Source: Thioalkalivibrio sp.
Lineage (GTDB): Bacteria; Pseudomonadota; Gammaproteobacteria; Ectothiorhodospirales; Ectothiorhodospiraceae
Length of the DNA: 6,399 nt
Direction: 5' to 3'
Assembly (NCBI GenBank): GCA_003555285.1
Contig: PWGH01000089.1
Span: 1 to 6,399, forward strand
The notes beneath the pieces were generated by a model, which saw nothing but the letters and a program-made list of their open reading frames with translations, made no database searches and was not told where the DNA came from. The translations under genes and the position numbers were made by a program. The stretch's first letter is position 1, and each line of letters starts with the position of its first letter. This document shows positions 1 to 5,660 of the stretch, in pieces.

Positions 1-890
1 CGGTGCACATCCGGGACGATCTGGATCTCGGCCCGAACCACTACCGCATCACGCTGACCGGGGTGACCGCCGGCGAGGGCGAAGTCTTCCCCGACCAGGA
101 GCTGGCGATCAATCCCGGGCGTGTCTTCGGCGACATCCAGGGAACCGCCACCAAGGATCCGACCTTCGGGCTGGACGCGGTGTGGATCGATCCCGCGCTG
201 CGCGAGCAGGCGCAGGGCCTGGGCTACACCGTGGTCGACGCGGGCACGGTGGTGGCGACCCACCTGTCGCAGCTGCTGAAGGAGCACGCTCACGAGCTGC
301 TCGGTCACGAGGAGGTTCAGCACATGCTCGACGTGCTCGGGCGCCAGTCGCCGAAGCTGACCGAGAACCTGGTGCCGAAGACGCTCAGCCTGGGCGTGGT
401 CCTGAAGGTGATGCAGAACCTGTTGTCCGAGCAGGTCGCGATCCGGGACATGCGCAGCATCGCCGAAACCTTGGCGGAACATGGCGTCAAGAGTCAGGAT
501 CCCGGCGTTCTGACCGCAGCGGTACGGGTGAGCCTGGCCCGCTCGATCGTGCAGAACATCCTGGGAACCGCGCCGGAGCTGCCTTTGATCGCGCTCGACC
601 CAGCGCTGGAACAGATCTTGCAGACGTCGTCTCAAGGGGCCAACGGCGGTGGCCTGGGCATCGAACCCGGCCTGGCCGAGCGGCTCCAGAAATCCATCGC
701 CGAGGCCGCGCAGCGGCAAGAGATGGCCAACGAACCGGCGGTGGTGGTGGTCTCTCCGGACATTCGTCCCTGGATGGCCCGCTGGTTGCGATCCGCCGTG
801 CGGAGCCTGCATGTGCTGGCCTACACGGAGATTCCGGACAACAAGCGCATCCGGATCGTCGCCACCGTCGGCCGTGAGGATACGAAGTAG
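1..890 (+). CDS. flhA: Flagellar biosynthesis protein FlhA, C-terminal part (5' end outside window)
   Basis: FlhA is an inner-membrane component of the flagellar type III export gate; its large cytoplasmic domain forms a ring that docks substrate-chaperone complexes. The reading frame is open from the left edge (first full codon at base 3) and gives 295 residues to the TAG at 888-890. Full FlhA is usually about 690-700 residues, so the N-terminal membrane segments are missing and only the cytoplasmic domain is seen. Diagnostic stretches, numbered within the fragment, are PGRVFGDIQGT (38-48), GYTVVDAGTVVATHL (74-88), the helix-rich HAHELLGHEEVQ segment (95-106), LVPKTLSLGVVLKVMQNLL (113-131) and the C-terminal VLAYTEIPDNKRIRIVATVG (261-280). 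These match flagellar FlhA better than injectisome homologues, and the flhF neighbour agrees. No frameshift or missing core motif is apparent. The stop lies inside the first copy of a 20-base tandem repeat. Confidence 0.97.
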   Translation, partial: VHIRDDLDLGPNHYRITLTGVTAGEGEVFPDQELAINPGRVFGDIQGTATKDPTFGLDAVWIDPALREQAQGLGYTVVDAGTVVATHLSQLLKEHAHELLGHEEVQHMLDVLGRQSPKLTENLVPKTLSLGVVLKVMQNLLSEQVAIRDMRSIAETLAEHGVKSQDPGVLTAAVRVSLARSIVQNILGTAPELPLIALDPALEQILQTSSQGANGGGLGIEPGLAERLQKSIAEAAQRQEMANEPAVVVVSPDIRPWMARWLRSAVRSLHVLAYTEIPDNKRIRIVATVGREDTK

Positions 891-910
891 GCCGCGAGGA
901 TACGGAACAG
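871..910 (+). repeat. 20-base imperfect tandem repeat across the flhA stop codon
   Basis: Bases 871-890 and 891-910 are adjacent copies of a 20-base unit matching at 16 of 20 positions (both begin GCCG[T/C]GAGGATACG). The first copy encodes the last FlhA residues and the TAG stop. In the second copy the equivalent bases read CAG and the unit is non-coding. The likely origin is a small tandem duplication that extended the flhA-flhF gap. No function is evident. Confidence 0.7.
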
Positions 911-946
911 GAATGGGCCGTACGCGGTAGCAGCAGGATAACGGGC

Positions 947-967
947 ATGGATGGATTGAGCTTATGA
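947..967 (+). other. Possible 6-codon leader ORF overlapping the flhF start (ATGA)
   Basis: An ATG at 947 opens a reading frame encoding MDGLSL. Its TGA stop at 965-967 overlaps the flhF ATG at 964-966 in an ATGA arrangement. An AGGA at 935-938 lies 8 bases upstream of this ATG, a better-placed ribosome site than anything before flhF itself, where only a GGA at 953-955 is seen. This could be a leader that couples translation into flhF, but such short ORFs arise often by chance. Confidence 0.2.
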
Positions 968-2736
968 AGATCAGACGCTTTTTTGCCGCGGACATGCGCC
1001 AGGCGATCCGCATCGTGCGGGACGAGCAGGGGCCGGATGCGGTGATCCTCTCCAGCCGCCGGGTCGAGGGTGGCATCGAGATCGTCTCGGCCATCGATTA
1101 CGACCAGGAACTGGTCTCCGAGATGGCCGGTGAGGCCGAACTCGAGGATCGTTCCGGCGCCTCGGGCGCGCCCTTTGGCTCCGTTCATGGGCACGGGCAC
1201 GGGGAGCCGGATTCGGACCGGACCGGGCGGGGCCGGCGCTTCGATTCCGACCGCTGGGGTCAGACCCAGTGGGATCAAACAGAATCGAATTCCTTTGGCT
1301 CGGACCGGCCGGGGAGGGACGCACCGCGTTTCGAGGCCCAGGGTCCCATGGATTCGGGTCCCATGGATTCGGGTCGAGTCGATCCGGCGCGTACGCCCGG
1401 GATGCCCGGTGGGGCCGACGCGGTGCTGGAGCCGCTGCTGCCGAAGGCGCCCGGCGCGCGGGCGCCTCGTTCACAGGGGACGGCGCCCGATGGGCCAGGG
1501 GGTTCCGCTGGGGCCGGTTCATCCGCGGCGAATACCCCAGCGCCGGATGCAACCCGGTTCGATGCAACACGCGCCGAGGCCGGCCAGCGCCCGTCGTCGG
1601 CCACCCGGCCGGGGCCGACCGCGGCGGCGTCGCGGCAACGCCAGATCGTCTGGTCTCAGGATCCGGCGCTGGCGGCGATGCAGCAGGAGATCGGCGCGTT
1701 GCGGATGATGCTGCACGATCAGCTGGCGAGTCTCGCCTGGAACGACCTGCGCCAGCGCGAGCCGGAGAAGGCGCAGCTGATCCACCGCCTGGAGCACCTG
1801 GGTCTGGATGGCGATCTGGCCCGAACGATTGCCGCCGGTGTGCGCCACGGGGACAGCCCGGAGTACAGCTGGCGCGAGGCCCTGGCGGGACTGGCGCTGC
1901 GAATTCCGGCCGCTCCCGAATCCCGCCTGGACGGGGACGGTGTCGTGGCCCTGGTCGGTCCGAGTGGCGTGGGCAAGACGACCACGGTGGCCAAGCTCGC
2001 GGCCCTGCATGTACAGCGGCACGGCCGGCAGTCGCTGGCGCTGGTCACCACCGATGCCTACCGCATCGGCGCCTACCGGCAATTGCAGACCTACGGGCAG
2101 ATCCTGGGAGTCTCGGTGCATCTGGCCAAGACAGGACGCGAGTTGGGGGATATCCTGTCGGGTCTGGGCGAAAAACAACGCGTGTTCGTGGATACGGCAG
2201 GAATGAGTCAGCGTGATCTGCATTTGATGGAGGACATGGCCGGGCTGACTGCCATTCCCCGGCTGCGCACCCTGCTGGTGGTCGCCGCCAACACGCAGCA
2301 GGCGGTACTGGAAGAAACCTTCCGCGCCTTCGGGCACCTGCCGCTGCATGGCGCCGTGCTGACCAAGGTCGACGAGGCGGCCAGCCTCGGGCCGGCCTTT
2401 TCCGCGTTGTGCCGCGGGGAGTTGCCGCTGATGTACGTCAGCGAGGGCCAGCGGGTTCCGGAGGACCTGCAGGTGGCACGGGTCCAGCGCCTGATCAGCC
2501 ACGCGATCACCCTGGTCGGGGAGACCCAGGTGGTCGAGACCCAAGGTTTTGAAGATCCAGGCGTTGAAGGCCCCGGTTCTGCGGCCCAGGATGGCGACGA
2601 CGCGGGGCTCGACTCCCGGGGCTTGCACCCTCGCGCGGCCGGCGATACGGCCCGCACCCTTCGTGATCCCGCCGAGGCGATCGCCCTCACACTTCCCGTC
2701 CAGCGCCATCGGAGCCCTTATGCCTCCATCCAATGA
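964..2736 (+). CDS. flhF: Flagellar biosynthesis GTPase FlhF (SRP family), long form
   Basis: FlhF is an SRP-family GTPase that recruits early flagellar components to the cell pole and works with FlhG. The 590-residue protein starts with the typical FlhF N-terminus, MKIRRFFAADMRQAIRIVRDE, followed by GPDAVILSSRRVEGGIEI (23-40). Residues about 60-225 form a low-complexity Gly/Pro/Ser/Asp/Arg-rich linker. The helical N domain lies at about 226-320. The G domain carries G1 GPSGVGKTTT (332-341), G2 DAYR (364-367), G3 DTAGMSQRD (410-418), G4 TKVDE (467-471) and a closing SEGQRVPEDL (493-502). All nucleotide-binding motifs look intact. About 70 residues of poorly conserved tail follow the G domain. 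Family members I know of are roughly 370-500 residues, so this one is long because of the linker and tail. The ATG at 964 is chosen because it begins the conserved N-terminus. The 3' end overlaps flhG by 17 bases. Confidence 0.97.
   Translation: MKIRRFFAADMRQAIRIVRDEQGPDAVILSSRRVEGGIEIVSAIDYDQELVSEMAGEAELEDRSGASGAPFGSVHGHGHGEPDSDRTGRGRRFDSDRWGQTQWDQTESNSFGSDRPGRDAPRFEAQGPMDSGPMDSGRVDPARTPGMPGGADAVLEPLLPKAPGARAPRSQGTAPDGPGGSAGAGSSAANTPAPDATRFDATRAEAGQRPSSATRPGPTAAASRQRQIVWSQDPALAAMQQEIGALRMMLHDQLASLAWNDLRQREPEKAQLIHRLEHLGLDGDLARTIAAGVRHGDSPEYSWREALAGLALRIPAAPESRLDGDGVVALVGPSGVGKTTTVAKLAALHVQRHGRQSLALVTTDAYRIGAYRQLQTYGQILGVSVHLAKTGRELGDILSGLGEKQRVFVDTAGMSQRDLHLMEDMAGLTAIPRLRTLLVVAANTQQAVLEETFRAFGHLPLHGAVLTKVDEAASLGPAFSALCRGELPLMYVSEGQRVPEDLQVARVQRLISHAITLVGETQVVETQGFEDPGVEGPGSAAQDGDDAGLDSRGLHPRAAGDTARTLRDPAEAIALTLPVQRHRSPYASIQ
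1255..1284 (+). repeat. Imperfect 15-base tandem repeat in the flhF linker (WGQTQ/WDQTE)
   Basis: Two adjacent in-frame 15-base units encode WGQTQ and WDQTE (FlhF residues 98-107), matching at 10 of 15 bases. The degeneracy suggests an old duplication. It is one of three 5-codon tandem repeats in the same linker. Confidence 0.5.
1341..1375 (+). repeat. Perfect 15-base tandem repeat in the flhF linker (GPMDS x2)
   Basis: The 15-base unit GGGTCCCATGGATTC occurs twice without mismatch at 1341-1355 and 1356-1370, followed by five bases (GGGTC) of a third unit. In the FlhF frame it encodes GPMDS-GPMDS-G (residues 127-137). Because the unit is a multiple of three, gain or loss of copies would leave FlhF in frame. 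Perfect identity suggests a recent duplication or ongoing slippage. Confidence 0.85.
1546..1575 (+). repeat. Imperfect 15-base tandem repeat in the flhF linker (DATRF/DATRA)
   Basis: Two adjacent 15-base units, each starting GATGCAAC, encode DATRF and DATRA (FlhF residues 195-204). Identity is strong over the first half of the unit and lost at its end. The unit length equals that of the other two tandem repeats in the linker. Confidence 0.5.
2711..2714 (+). promoter_or_regulatory. Ribosome binding site supporting the flhG start at 2720
   Basis: GGAG lies 5 bases before the ATG at 2720, inside the last codons of flhF. It favours this ATG over the in-frame ATGs at 2549 and 2759, and implies that flhG is translated by ribosomes already moving through the end of flhF. 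Confidence 0.6.
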
Positions 2737-3607
2737 TCAAGCCGCCGGACTGCGCCGAATGCAGGGTCCCCGTCCCGTGCAGGTGATCGCGATGGCCAGC
2801 GGCAAAGGTGGCGTGGGCAAGACCAACGTGTCGGTGAATCTGGCGGTGGCGCTGGCCCAGAACGGCCGTCAGGTGCTGCTGATGGATGCCGATCTCGGTC
2901 TGGCTAACGTCGATGTGCTGCTGGGTCTGCAGGCGCGCTATAACCTGTCGCATGTGCTGGACGGCGAAATGGGCCTGAACGAGATCCTGGTGACCGGGCC
3001 GGCCGGCGTGTCGATCATCCCGGCGGCCTCGGGGGTCGCGCGCATGGCGGACCTGAGCCCGGCCGAGCATGTCGGCATTATCCGCGCCTTCAGCGAACTC
3101 CACCGGCCGGTCGACGTGCTGCTGGTCGATACCGCGGCGGGGCTGCACGACAGCGTGCTGAGTTTCTGCCGCGCGGTGCAGGAAGTGCTGGTCGTGGTCT
3201 GCGACGAGCCGGCGTCGATCACCGATGCCTATGCCCTGATCAAGGTGCTGAGCCGGGATCACGGTCTGCCCCGGGTGCGGGTGCTGGCGAACATGGTGCG
3301 CGGTCCCGAGGAGGGCCGAACGCTGTTTCGCAAGCTCACCACCGTCTGCGATCGTTTCCTCGACGTAACGCTGGAGTTCGCCGGTGCGATCCCGCAGGAC
3401 GAATACCTGCGCAAGGCGGTGCAGCGGCAAAAGGCGGTGGTGGAGGCGTTTCCCGGCAGCAGTGCGGCCCGAGCATTCCAGGAATTGGCGCGTCAGGTCG
3501 ATACCTGGCCCATGGCTGGCGGCAGCAGCGGACGGATCGAGTTCTTCGTCGAACGTCTGGTCGGTTCGATGCGCAGCGATCATGAGGCGCGAGCCGTCAC
3601 GGACTAG
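2720..3607 (+). CDS. flhG: Flagellar number regulator FlhG (FleN), MinD-like ATPase
   Basis: FlhG/FleN is a ParA/MinD-type ATPase that limits flagellar number, in pseudomonads by restraining the FleQ-type regulator, and that stimulates FlhF GTPase. The 295-residue product has DQAAGLR at 6-12, matching the FlhG N-terminal DQAxxLR activator motif. It then has a deviant Walker A GKGGVGKT (28-35, signature Lys29 and P-loop Lys34), a second motif MDADLGLANVD (55-65), and a Walker B/switch region VLLVDTAAGL (133-142). Near the end, GRIEFFVERLVGS (271-283) looks like the amphipathic membrane-targeting helix of MinD-like proteins. Length is normal for the family. The ATG at 2720 is preferred because it places DQAxxLR at the extreme N-terminus and has GGAG 5 bases upstream. 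A start at 2759 would delete the motif, and one at 2549 would add 57 low-complexity residues. The gene overlaps flhF by 17 bases and ends 2 bases before fliA. Confidence 0.96.
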   Translation: MPPSNDQAAGLRRMQGPRPVQVIAMASGKGGVGKTNVSVNLAVALAQNGRQVLLMDADLGLANVDVLLGLQARYNLSHVLDGEMGLNEILVTGPAGVSIIPAASGVARMADLSPAEHVGIIRAFSELHRPVDVLLVDTAAGLHDSVLSFCRAVQEVLVVVCDEPASITDAYALIKVLSRDHGLPRVRVLANMVRGPEEGRTLFRKLTTVCDRFLDVTLEFAGAIPQDEYLRKAVQRQKAVVEAFPGSSAARAFQELARQVDTWPMAGGSSGRIEFFVERLVGSMRSDHEARAVTD

Positions 3608-3609
3608 CC

Positions 3610-4335
3610 ATGTACGCGACCGAACGCACGGACCGCAATCGATTGGTGGAGGAGCATGTCCCACTGGTCAAGCGCATTGCCTATCATCTGCTGGGGCGCC
3701 TGCCCGCGGACGTGCAGGTCGACGACTTGATCCAGGCCGGTGTGGTCGGGCTGCTGGAGGCGGCGCGCCATTATGATGCCGGCCAGGGGGCCAGCTTCGA
3801 GACCTACGCGGGCATCCGCATCCGCGGCGCGATGCTGGACGAGGTGCGCCGTTCGGACTGGACGCCGCGTTCGGTGCATCGCAATGCGCGTCGGGTCAGC
3901 GCGGCGCTGCGCACGGTGGAGAATCGGGAGGGGCGGGAGGCCCAACCGCAGGCGGTTGCGGAGGAACTGGGCGTTGGTCTGCCGGAGTACCAGCGGATGT
4001 TGCAGGATTCGGTCTGCTGTCGGGTGATGAGCTTCGAGGATCTGTTCGAACCGGAGTCCGAGGGGGAAGCGCGCTTTGCCGGTGACGTGCCGGATCCGCT
4101 GCAGCAGTTGCAGGCGGAGGACTTTCAGGCGGGTTTGGCTCGGGAGGTCGCGCGCCTGCCGGAACGGGAGAAGCTGGTGATGTCCCTGTACTATGACGAC
4201 GAACTCAATCTGCGCGAGATCGGCGAGGTCCTGGGGGTCAGCGAATCCCGGGTCTGCCAATTGCACGGCCAAGCGCTGGTTCGTCTGCGCGCGCGGATGG
4301 CGGACTGGACCGGACGGGTGGTGAAGACCGATTGA
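3610..4335 (+). CDS. fliA: RNA polymerase sigma-28 factor FliA
   Basis: FliA directs RNA polymerase to late flagellar and chemotaxis promoters and in known systems is held inactive by FlgM until the hook is complete. The 241-residue product has the sigma-28 hallmarks. Region 2 includes VDDLIQAGVVGLLEAARHYD (37-56) and FETYAGIRIRGAMLDEVR (63-80), followed by RSDWTPRSVHRNARRV (81-96). Region 3 spans about 97-150. Region 4 includes LPEREKLVMSLYYDDELNLR (183-202), with the helix-turn-helix around IGEVLGVSESRVCQLHGQ (204-221). Cys216 sits where E. coli and Pseudomonas FliA have serine in the SRVSQLH sequence, probably a tolerated difference. Length is typical (about 240). The ATG at 3610 begins 2 bases after the flhG stop, with a weak GGA at 3601-3603, so translation coupled to flhG is likely. 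flgM is not in the window. Confidence 0.97.
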   Translation: MYATERTDRNRLVEEHVPLVKRIAYHLLGRLPADVQVDDLIQAGVVGLLEAARHYDAGQGASFETYAGIRIRGAMLDEVRRSDWTPRSVHRNARRVSAALRTVENREGREAQPQAVAEELGVGLPEYQRMLQDSVCCRVMSFEDLFEPESEGEARFAGDVPDPLQQLQAEDFQAGLAREVARLPEREKLVMSLYYDDELNLREIGEVLGVSESRVCQLHGQALVRLRARMADWTGRVVKTD

Positions 4336-4373
4336 GGCCGTGCCCGTTGCCGGCTTTGCATTACCATGGGCGG

Positions 4374-4389
4374 CCGAACGGCCGTTCGG
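4374..4389. repeat. Perfect 16-base palindrome upstream of cheY
   Basis: CCGAACGGCCGTTCGG reads identically on both strands. It lies in the 81-base fliA-cheY gap, ending 27 bases before the cheY GTG start. As DNA it could be a site for a dimeric regulator. As RNA it could form a 6-base-pair stem with a GGCC loop just upstream of the ribosome site. No T-run follows, so it is not a standard terminator. The flanking bases pair only weakly. Confidence 0.75.
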
Positions 4390-4406
4390 GTGTACTGGAT
4401 AAAGGT

Positions 4407-4412
4407 GGAGGT
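4407..4412 (+). promoter_or_regulatory. Strong ribosome binding site deciding the cheY GTG start
   Basis: GGAGGT, within a longer AGGTGGAGGT at 4403-4412, is nearly a full anti-16S match and lies 4 bases before the GTG at 4417. It is too far (16 bases) from the internal ATG at 4429, so it supports GTG as the start. Confidence 0.75.
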
Positions 4413-4416
4413 CAGT

Positions 4417-4809
4417 GTGGACAAGAACATGAAGATCCTGATCGTGGACGATTTCTCGACGATGCGCCGCATCATCAAGAATCTGCTGCGGGATCTTGGT
4501 TATAACAACACCTCGGAGGCCGATGACGGCAGCACGGCACTCCCGATGCTGAAGAACGGCAATTACGACTTTCTACTCACCGACTGGAACATGCCCAACA
4601 TGCCGGGCATCGAGTTGCTGAAGGCGGTCCGCGCCGATCCCAATCTGAAGCACCTGCCAGTGTTGATGGTCACGGCCGAGGCCAAGCGCGACCAGATCGT
4701 CGAGGCGGCGGAGAATGCCGTGAACGGCTACATCATCAAGCCGTTTACCGCCGATACACTGCGCGAGAAGATCGAGAAGATCTTCGAGCGCATCGAAGCC
4801 GGGAGCTGA
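4417..4809 (+). CDS. cheY: Chemotaxis response regulator CheY
   Basis: CheY is the single-domain receiver that, once phosphorylated by CheA, binds the flagellar switch to change rotation. The 130-residue product ([20 protein letters not shown], with GTG read as Met) carries every active-site residue: the acidic pair Asp11-Asp12, phospho-acceptor Asp56 in LLTDWNMP, Thr86 in LMVTAEAK, Tyr105 and Lys108 in GYIIKPF. These correspond to E. coli Asp12/13, Asp57, Thr87, Tyr106 and Lys109. Length and sequence fit the CheY encoded with fliA and cheZ in polar-flagellated gammaproteobacteria. GTG at 4417 is chosen for its strong ribosome site and because MDKNMK matches known N-termini. An in-frame ATG at 4366 would add 17 residues unlike the family and read through the upstream palindrome. 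An 81-base gap separates it from fliA, and cheZ follows after 5 bases. Confidence 0.96.
   Translation: MDKNMKILIVDDFSTMRRIIKNLLRDLGYNNTSEADDGSTALPMLKNGNYDFLLTDWNMPNMPGIELLKAVRADPNLKHLPVLMVTAEAKRDQIVEAAENAVNGYIIKPFTADTLREKIEKIFERIEAGS
4801..4805 (+). promoter_or_regulatory. Ribosome binding site for cheZ inside the end of cheY
   Basis: GGGAG lies 9 bases before the cheZ ATG at 4815 and overlaps the last cheY codons. It supports the chosen start and tight coupling of the two genes. Confidence 0.5.
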
Positions 4810-4814
4810 GCGCG

Positions 4815-5606
4815 ATGCCGCATCGGGAAGTCGAAGAGGATGTCGCGCGCAAGGAGGCCGAGATCCGATCGCTCCAGCTCGAAAAGGCTCGGCAGCTGGT
4901 CCGCTTCATCGAGGCGGGCGACGAGGCGGGTGCCAACCGGCTGATCGAGGAGCTGGGCCGGATGCACGAGAGCCTGCTGTTCGAGGAGCTGGGCAAGCTG
5001 ACGCGGGATCTGCACGAGGCCCTGAATGCCTTCCGCCTGGACTCCCGGCTCTCGGAGATTGCGCAGACCGAGATTCCCGATGCCAAGGAGCGGTTGAATT
5101 ATGTGGTCGCGATGACCGAACAATCGGCGCATCGCACGCTGAATGCGGTGGAAGAAAGCCTGCCGATGGTGGAGGGGCTGTGCCGGCATGCCGAAGCCCT
5201 GGGCGAAACCTGGGGACGCTTCCGCAATCGCGAGCTCTCGGCCGAGGAGTTTCGCGTGCTGAGCCAGGAATTGACCGCCTTTCTGGAACGCAGTGTGGCC
5301 GACGGTGAATCCATCCGCAGCAACCTCTCGGATGTATTGATGGCCCAGGACTTCCAGGACCTCACCGGGCAGGTCATTCGCAAGGTGATCGACCTGGTCC
5401 AGGATGTGGAGAAGAATCTGGTGGGCCTGGTGCGCATCTCCGGCGAGCGGCTGTCGACGCCGGAGCAGATCAAGAACAAGGAGCAGTCGTCCCGGGATGC
5501 GGCGACGCGCGGGACCGGACCGGCGGTGCCGGGAACCTCGGATGTCAGTGAGGTGATCACCGGTCAGGATGGGGTCGACGATTTGCTGTCGAGCCTGGGG
5601 TTTTAG
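4815..5606 (+). CDS. cheZ: Protein phosphatase CheZ, acting on phospho-CheY
   Basis: CheZ ends the chemotaxis signal by speeding dephosphorylation of CheY-P. The 263-residue product is largely helical, consistent with the long four-helix-bundle dimer of the family. A charged N-terminal helix spans about 1-60, and TEIPDAKERLNYVVAMTEQS (85-104) matches the conserved helix region. The catalytic motif MAQDFQDLTGQVI (176-188) includes Asp182 and Gln186, equivalent to E. coli Asp143 and Gln147. A poorly conserved, probably flexible segment (about 215-250) leads to the C-terminal CheY-docking peptide GVDDLLSSLGF (253-263), close to that of E. coli. The protein is somewhat longer than E. coli CheZ (214 residues), mainly at the N-terminus and in the linker. 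All functional residues are present. It starts 5 bases after cheY and is followed by a 159-base gap. Confidence 0.96.
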   Translation: MPHREVEEDVARKEAEIRSLQLEKARQLVRFIEAGDEAGANRLIEELGRMHESLLFEELGKLTRDLHEALNAFRLDSRLSEIAQTEIPDAKERLNYVVAMTEQSAHRTLNAVEESLPMVEGLCRHAEALGETWGRFRNRELSAEEFRVLSQELTAFLERSVADGESIRSNLSDVLMAQDFQDLTGQVIRKVIDLVQDVEKNLVGLVRISGERLSTPEQIKNKEQSSRDAATRGTGPAVPGTSDVSEVITGQDGVDDLLSSLGF

Positions 5607-5621
5607 GCTCGGAGTTATTCA

Positions 5622-5655
5622 GGCCTGGGGTTTATAAACCCTGGGGTGCCAGGCC
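5622..5655. repeat. Nested inverted repeat in the cheZ-cheA gap
   Basis: GGCCTGG (5622-5628) and CCAGGCC (5649-5655) form a perfect 7-base inverted repeat. Inside it, overlapping the left arm by one base, is a second perfect palindrome, GGGTTTATAAACCC (5628-5641). The octamer CCTGGGGT occurs three times around it, at 5594-5601 (end of cheZ), 5624-5631 and 5640-5647. No T-run follows, so a standard rho-independent terminator is unlikely. The right arm runs into the candidate sigma-28 -10 element. Confidence 0.65.
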
Positions 5656-5660
5656 GATCG
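5635..5660 (+). promoter_or_regulatory. Candidate sigma-28 (FliA) promoter upstream of cheA
   Basis: TAAA at 5635-5638 and GCCGATCG at 5653-5660 are 14 bases apart. The known FliA consensus is TAAA, about 15 bases, then GCCGATAA. The match is 4 of 4 in the -35 core and 6 of 8 in the -10, with a spacer one base short; the E. coli bases just after TAAA (GTTT) are not present. Transcription would begin near 5667, giving a leader of about 100 bases before cheA. FliA control of cheA fits known class 3 regulation, and fliA lies just upstream. Confidence 0.45.

Noticed and set aside
487..1278. Antisense open frame (263 codons) across the flhA-flhF junction
   Set aside because: It overlaps two clear genes and its product is low-complexity Arg/Pro/Ser-rich, so it looks like a GC artefact.
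1446..1466. Hairpin GGCGCCC / GGGCGCC with a 7-base loop inside flhF
   Set aside because: It lies in the Ala/Pro/Gly-rich coding linker where GC-only codons readily create such arms, and nothing suggests a function.
1269..2216. Open frame of 315 codons in another + frame inside flhF
   Set aside because: The translation is Gly/Arg/Ala-rich without domains, while the overlapping frame encodes the complete FlhF GTPase motifs.
2549..2719. Upstream in-frame extension of flhG
   Set aside because: It would add 57 Pro/Arg-rich residues before the DQAxxLR motif, which is normally at the extreme N-terminus. The ATG at 2720 has a good ribosome site.
1519..2733. Long antisense open frame (404 codons) opposite flhF
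   Set aside because: It lies wholly opposite the conserved FlhF coding sequence in GC-rich DNA, where stop codons are rare. Its translation is Gln/Arg/Gly-rich with no recognisable domain.
2687..3664. Antisense open frame (325 codons) opposite flhG
   Set aside because: The sense strand has intact FlhG motifs. The antisense product is His/Gln/Arg-rich with no family resemblance, as expected from a shadow frame.
4345..4360. Possible sigma-54 promoter before cheY (TTGCA at 4356-4360)
   Set aside because: The -12 part looks acceptable, but the required GG ten bases upstream of the GC is GT and the rest of the -24 element does not match.
4354..4380. Possible sigma-28 promoter before cheY (GCCGAACG at 4373)
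   Set aside because: Only the first five -10 bases match and there is no TAAA at the expected -35 distance. The bases belong to the palindrome.
5622..5655. Rho-independent terminator after cheZ
   Set aside because: An inverted repeat is present, but the 20-base interior is large and the downstream sequence is G-rich with no T-run.
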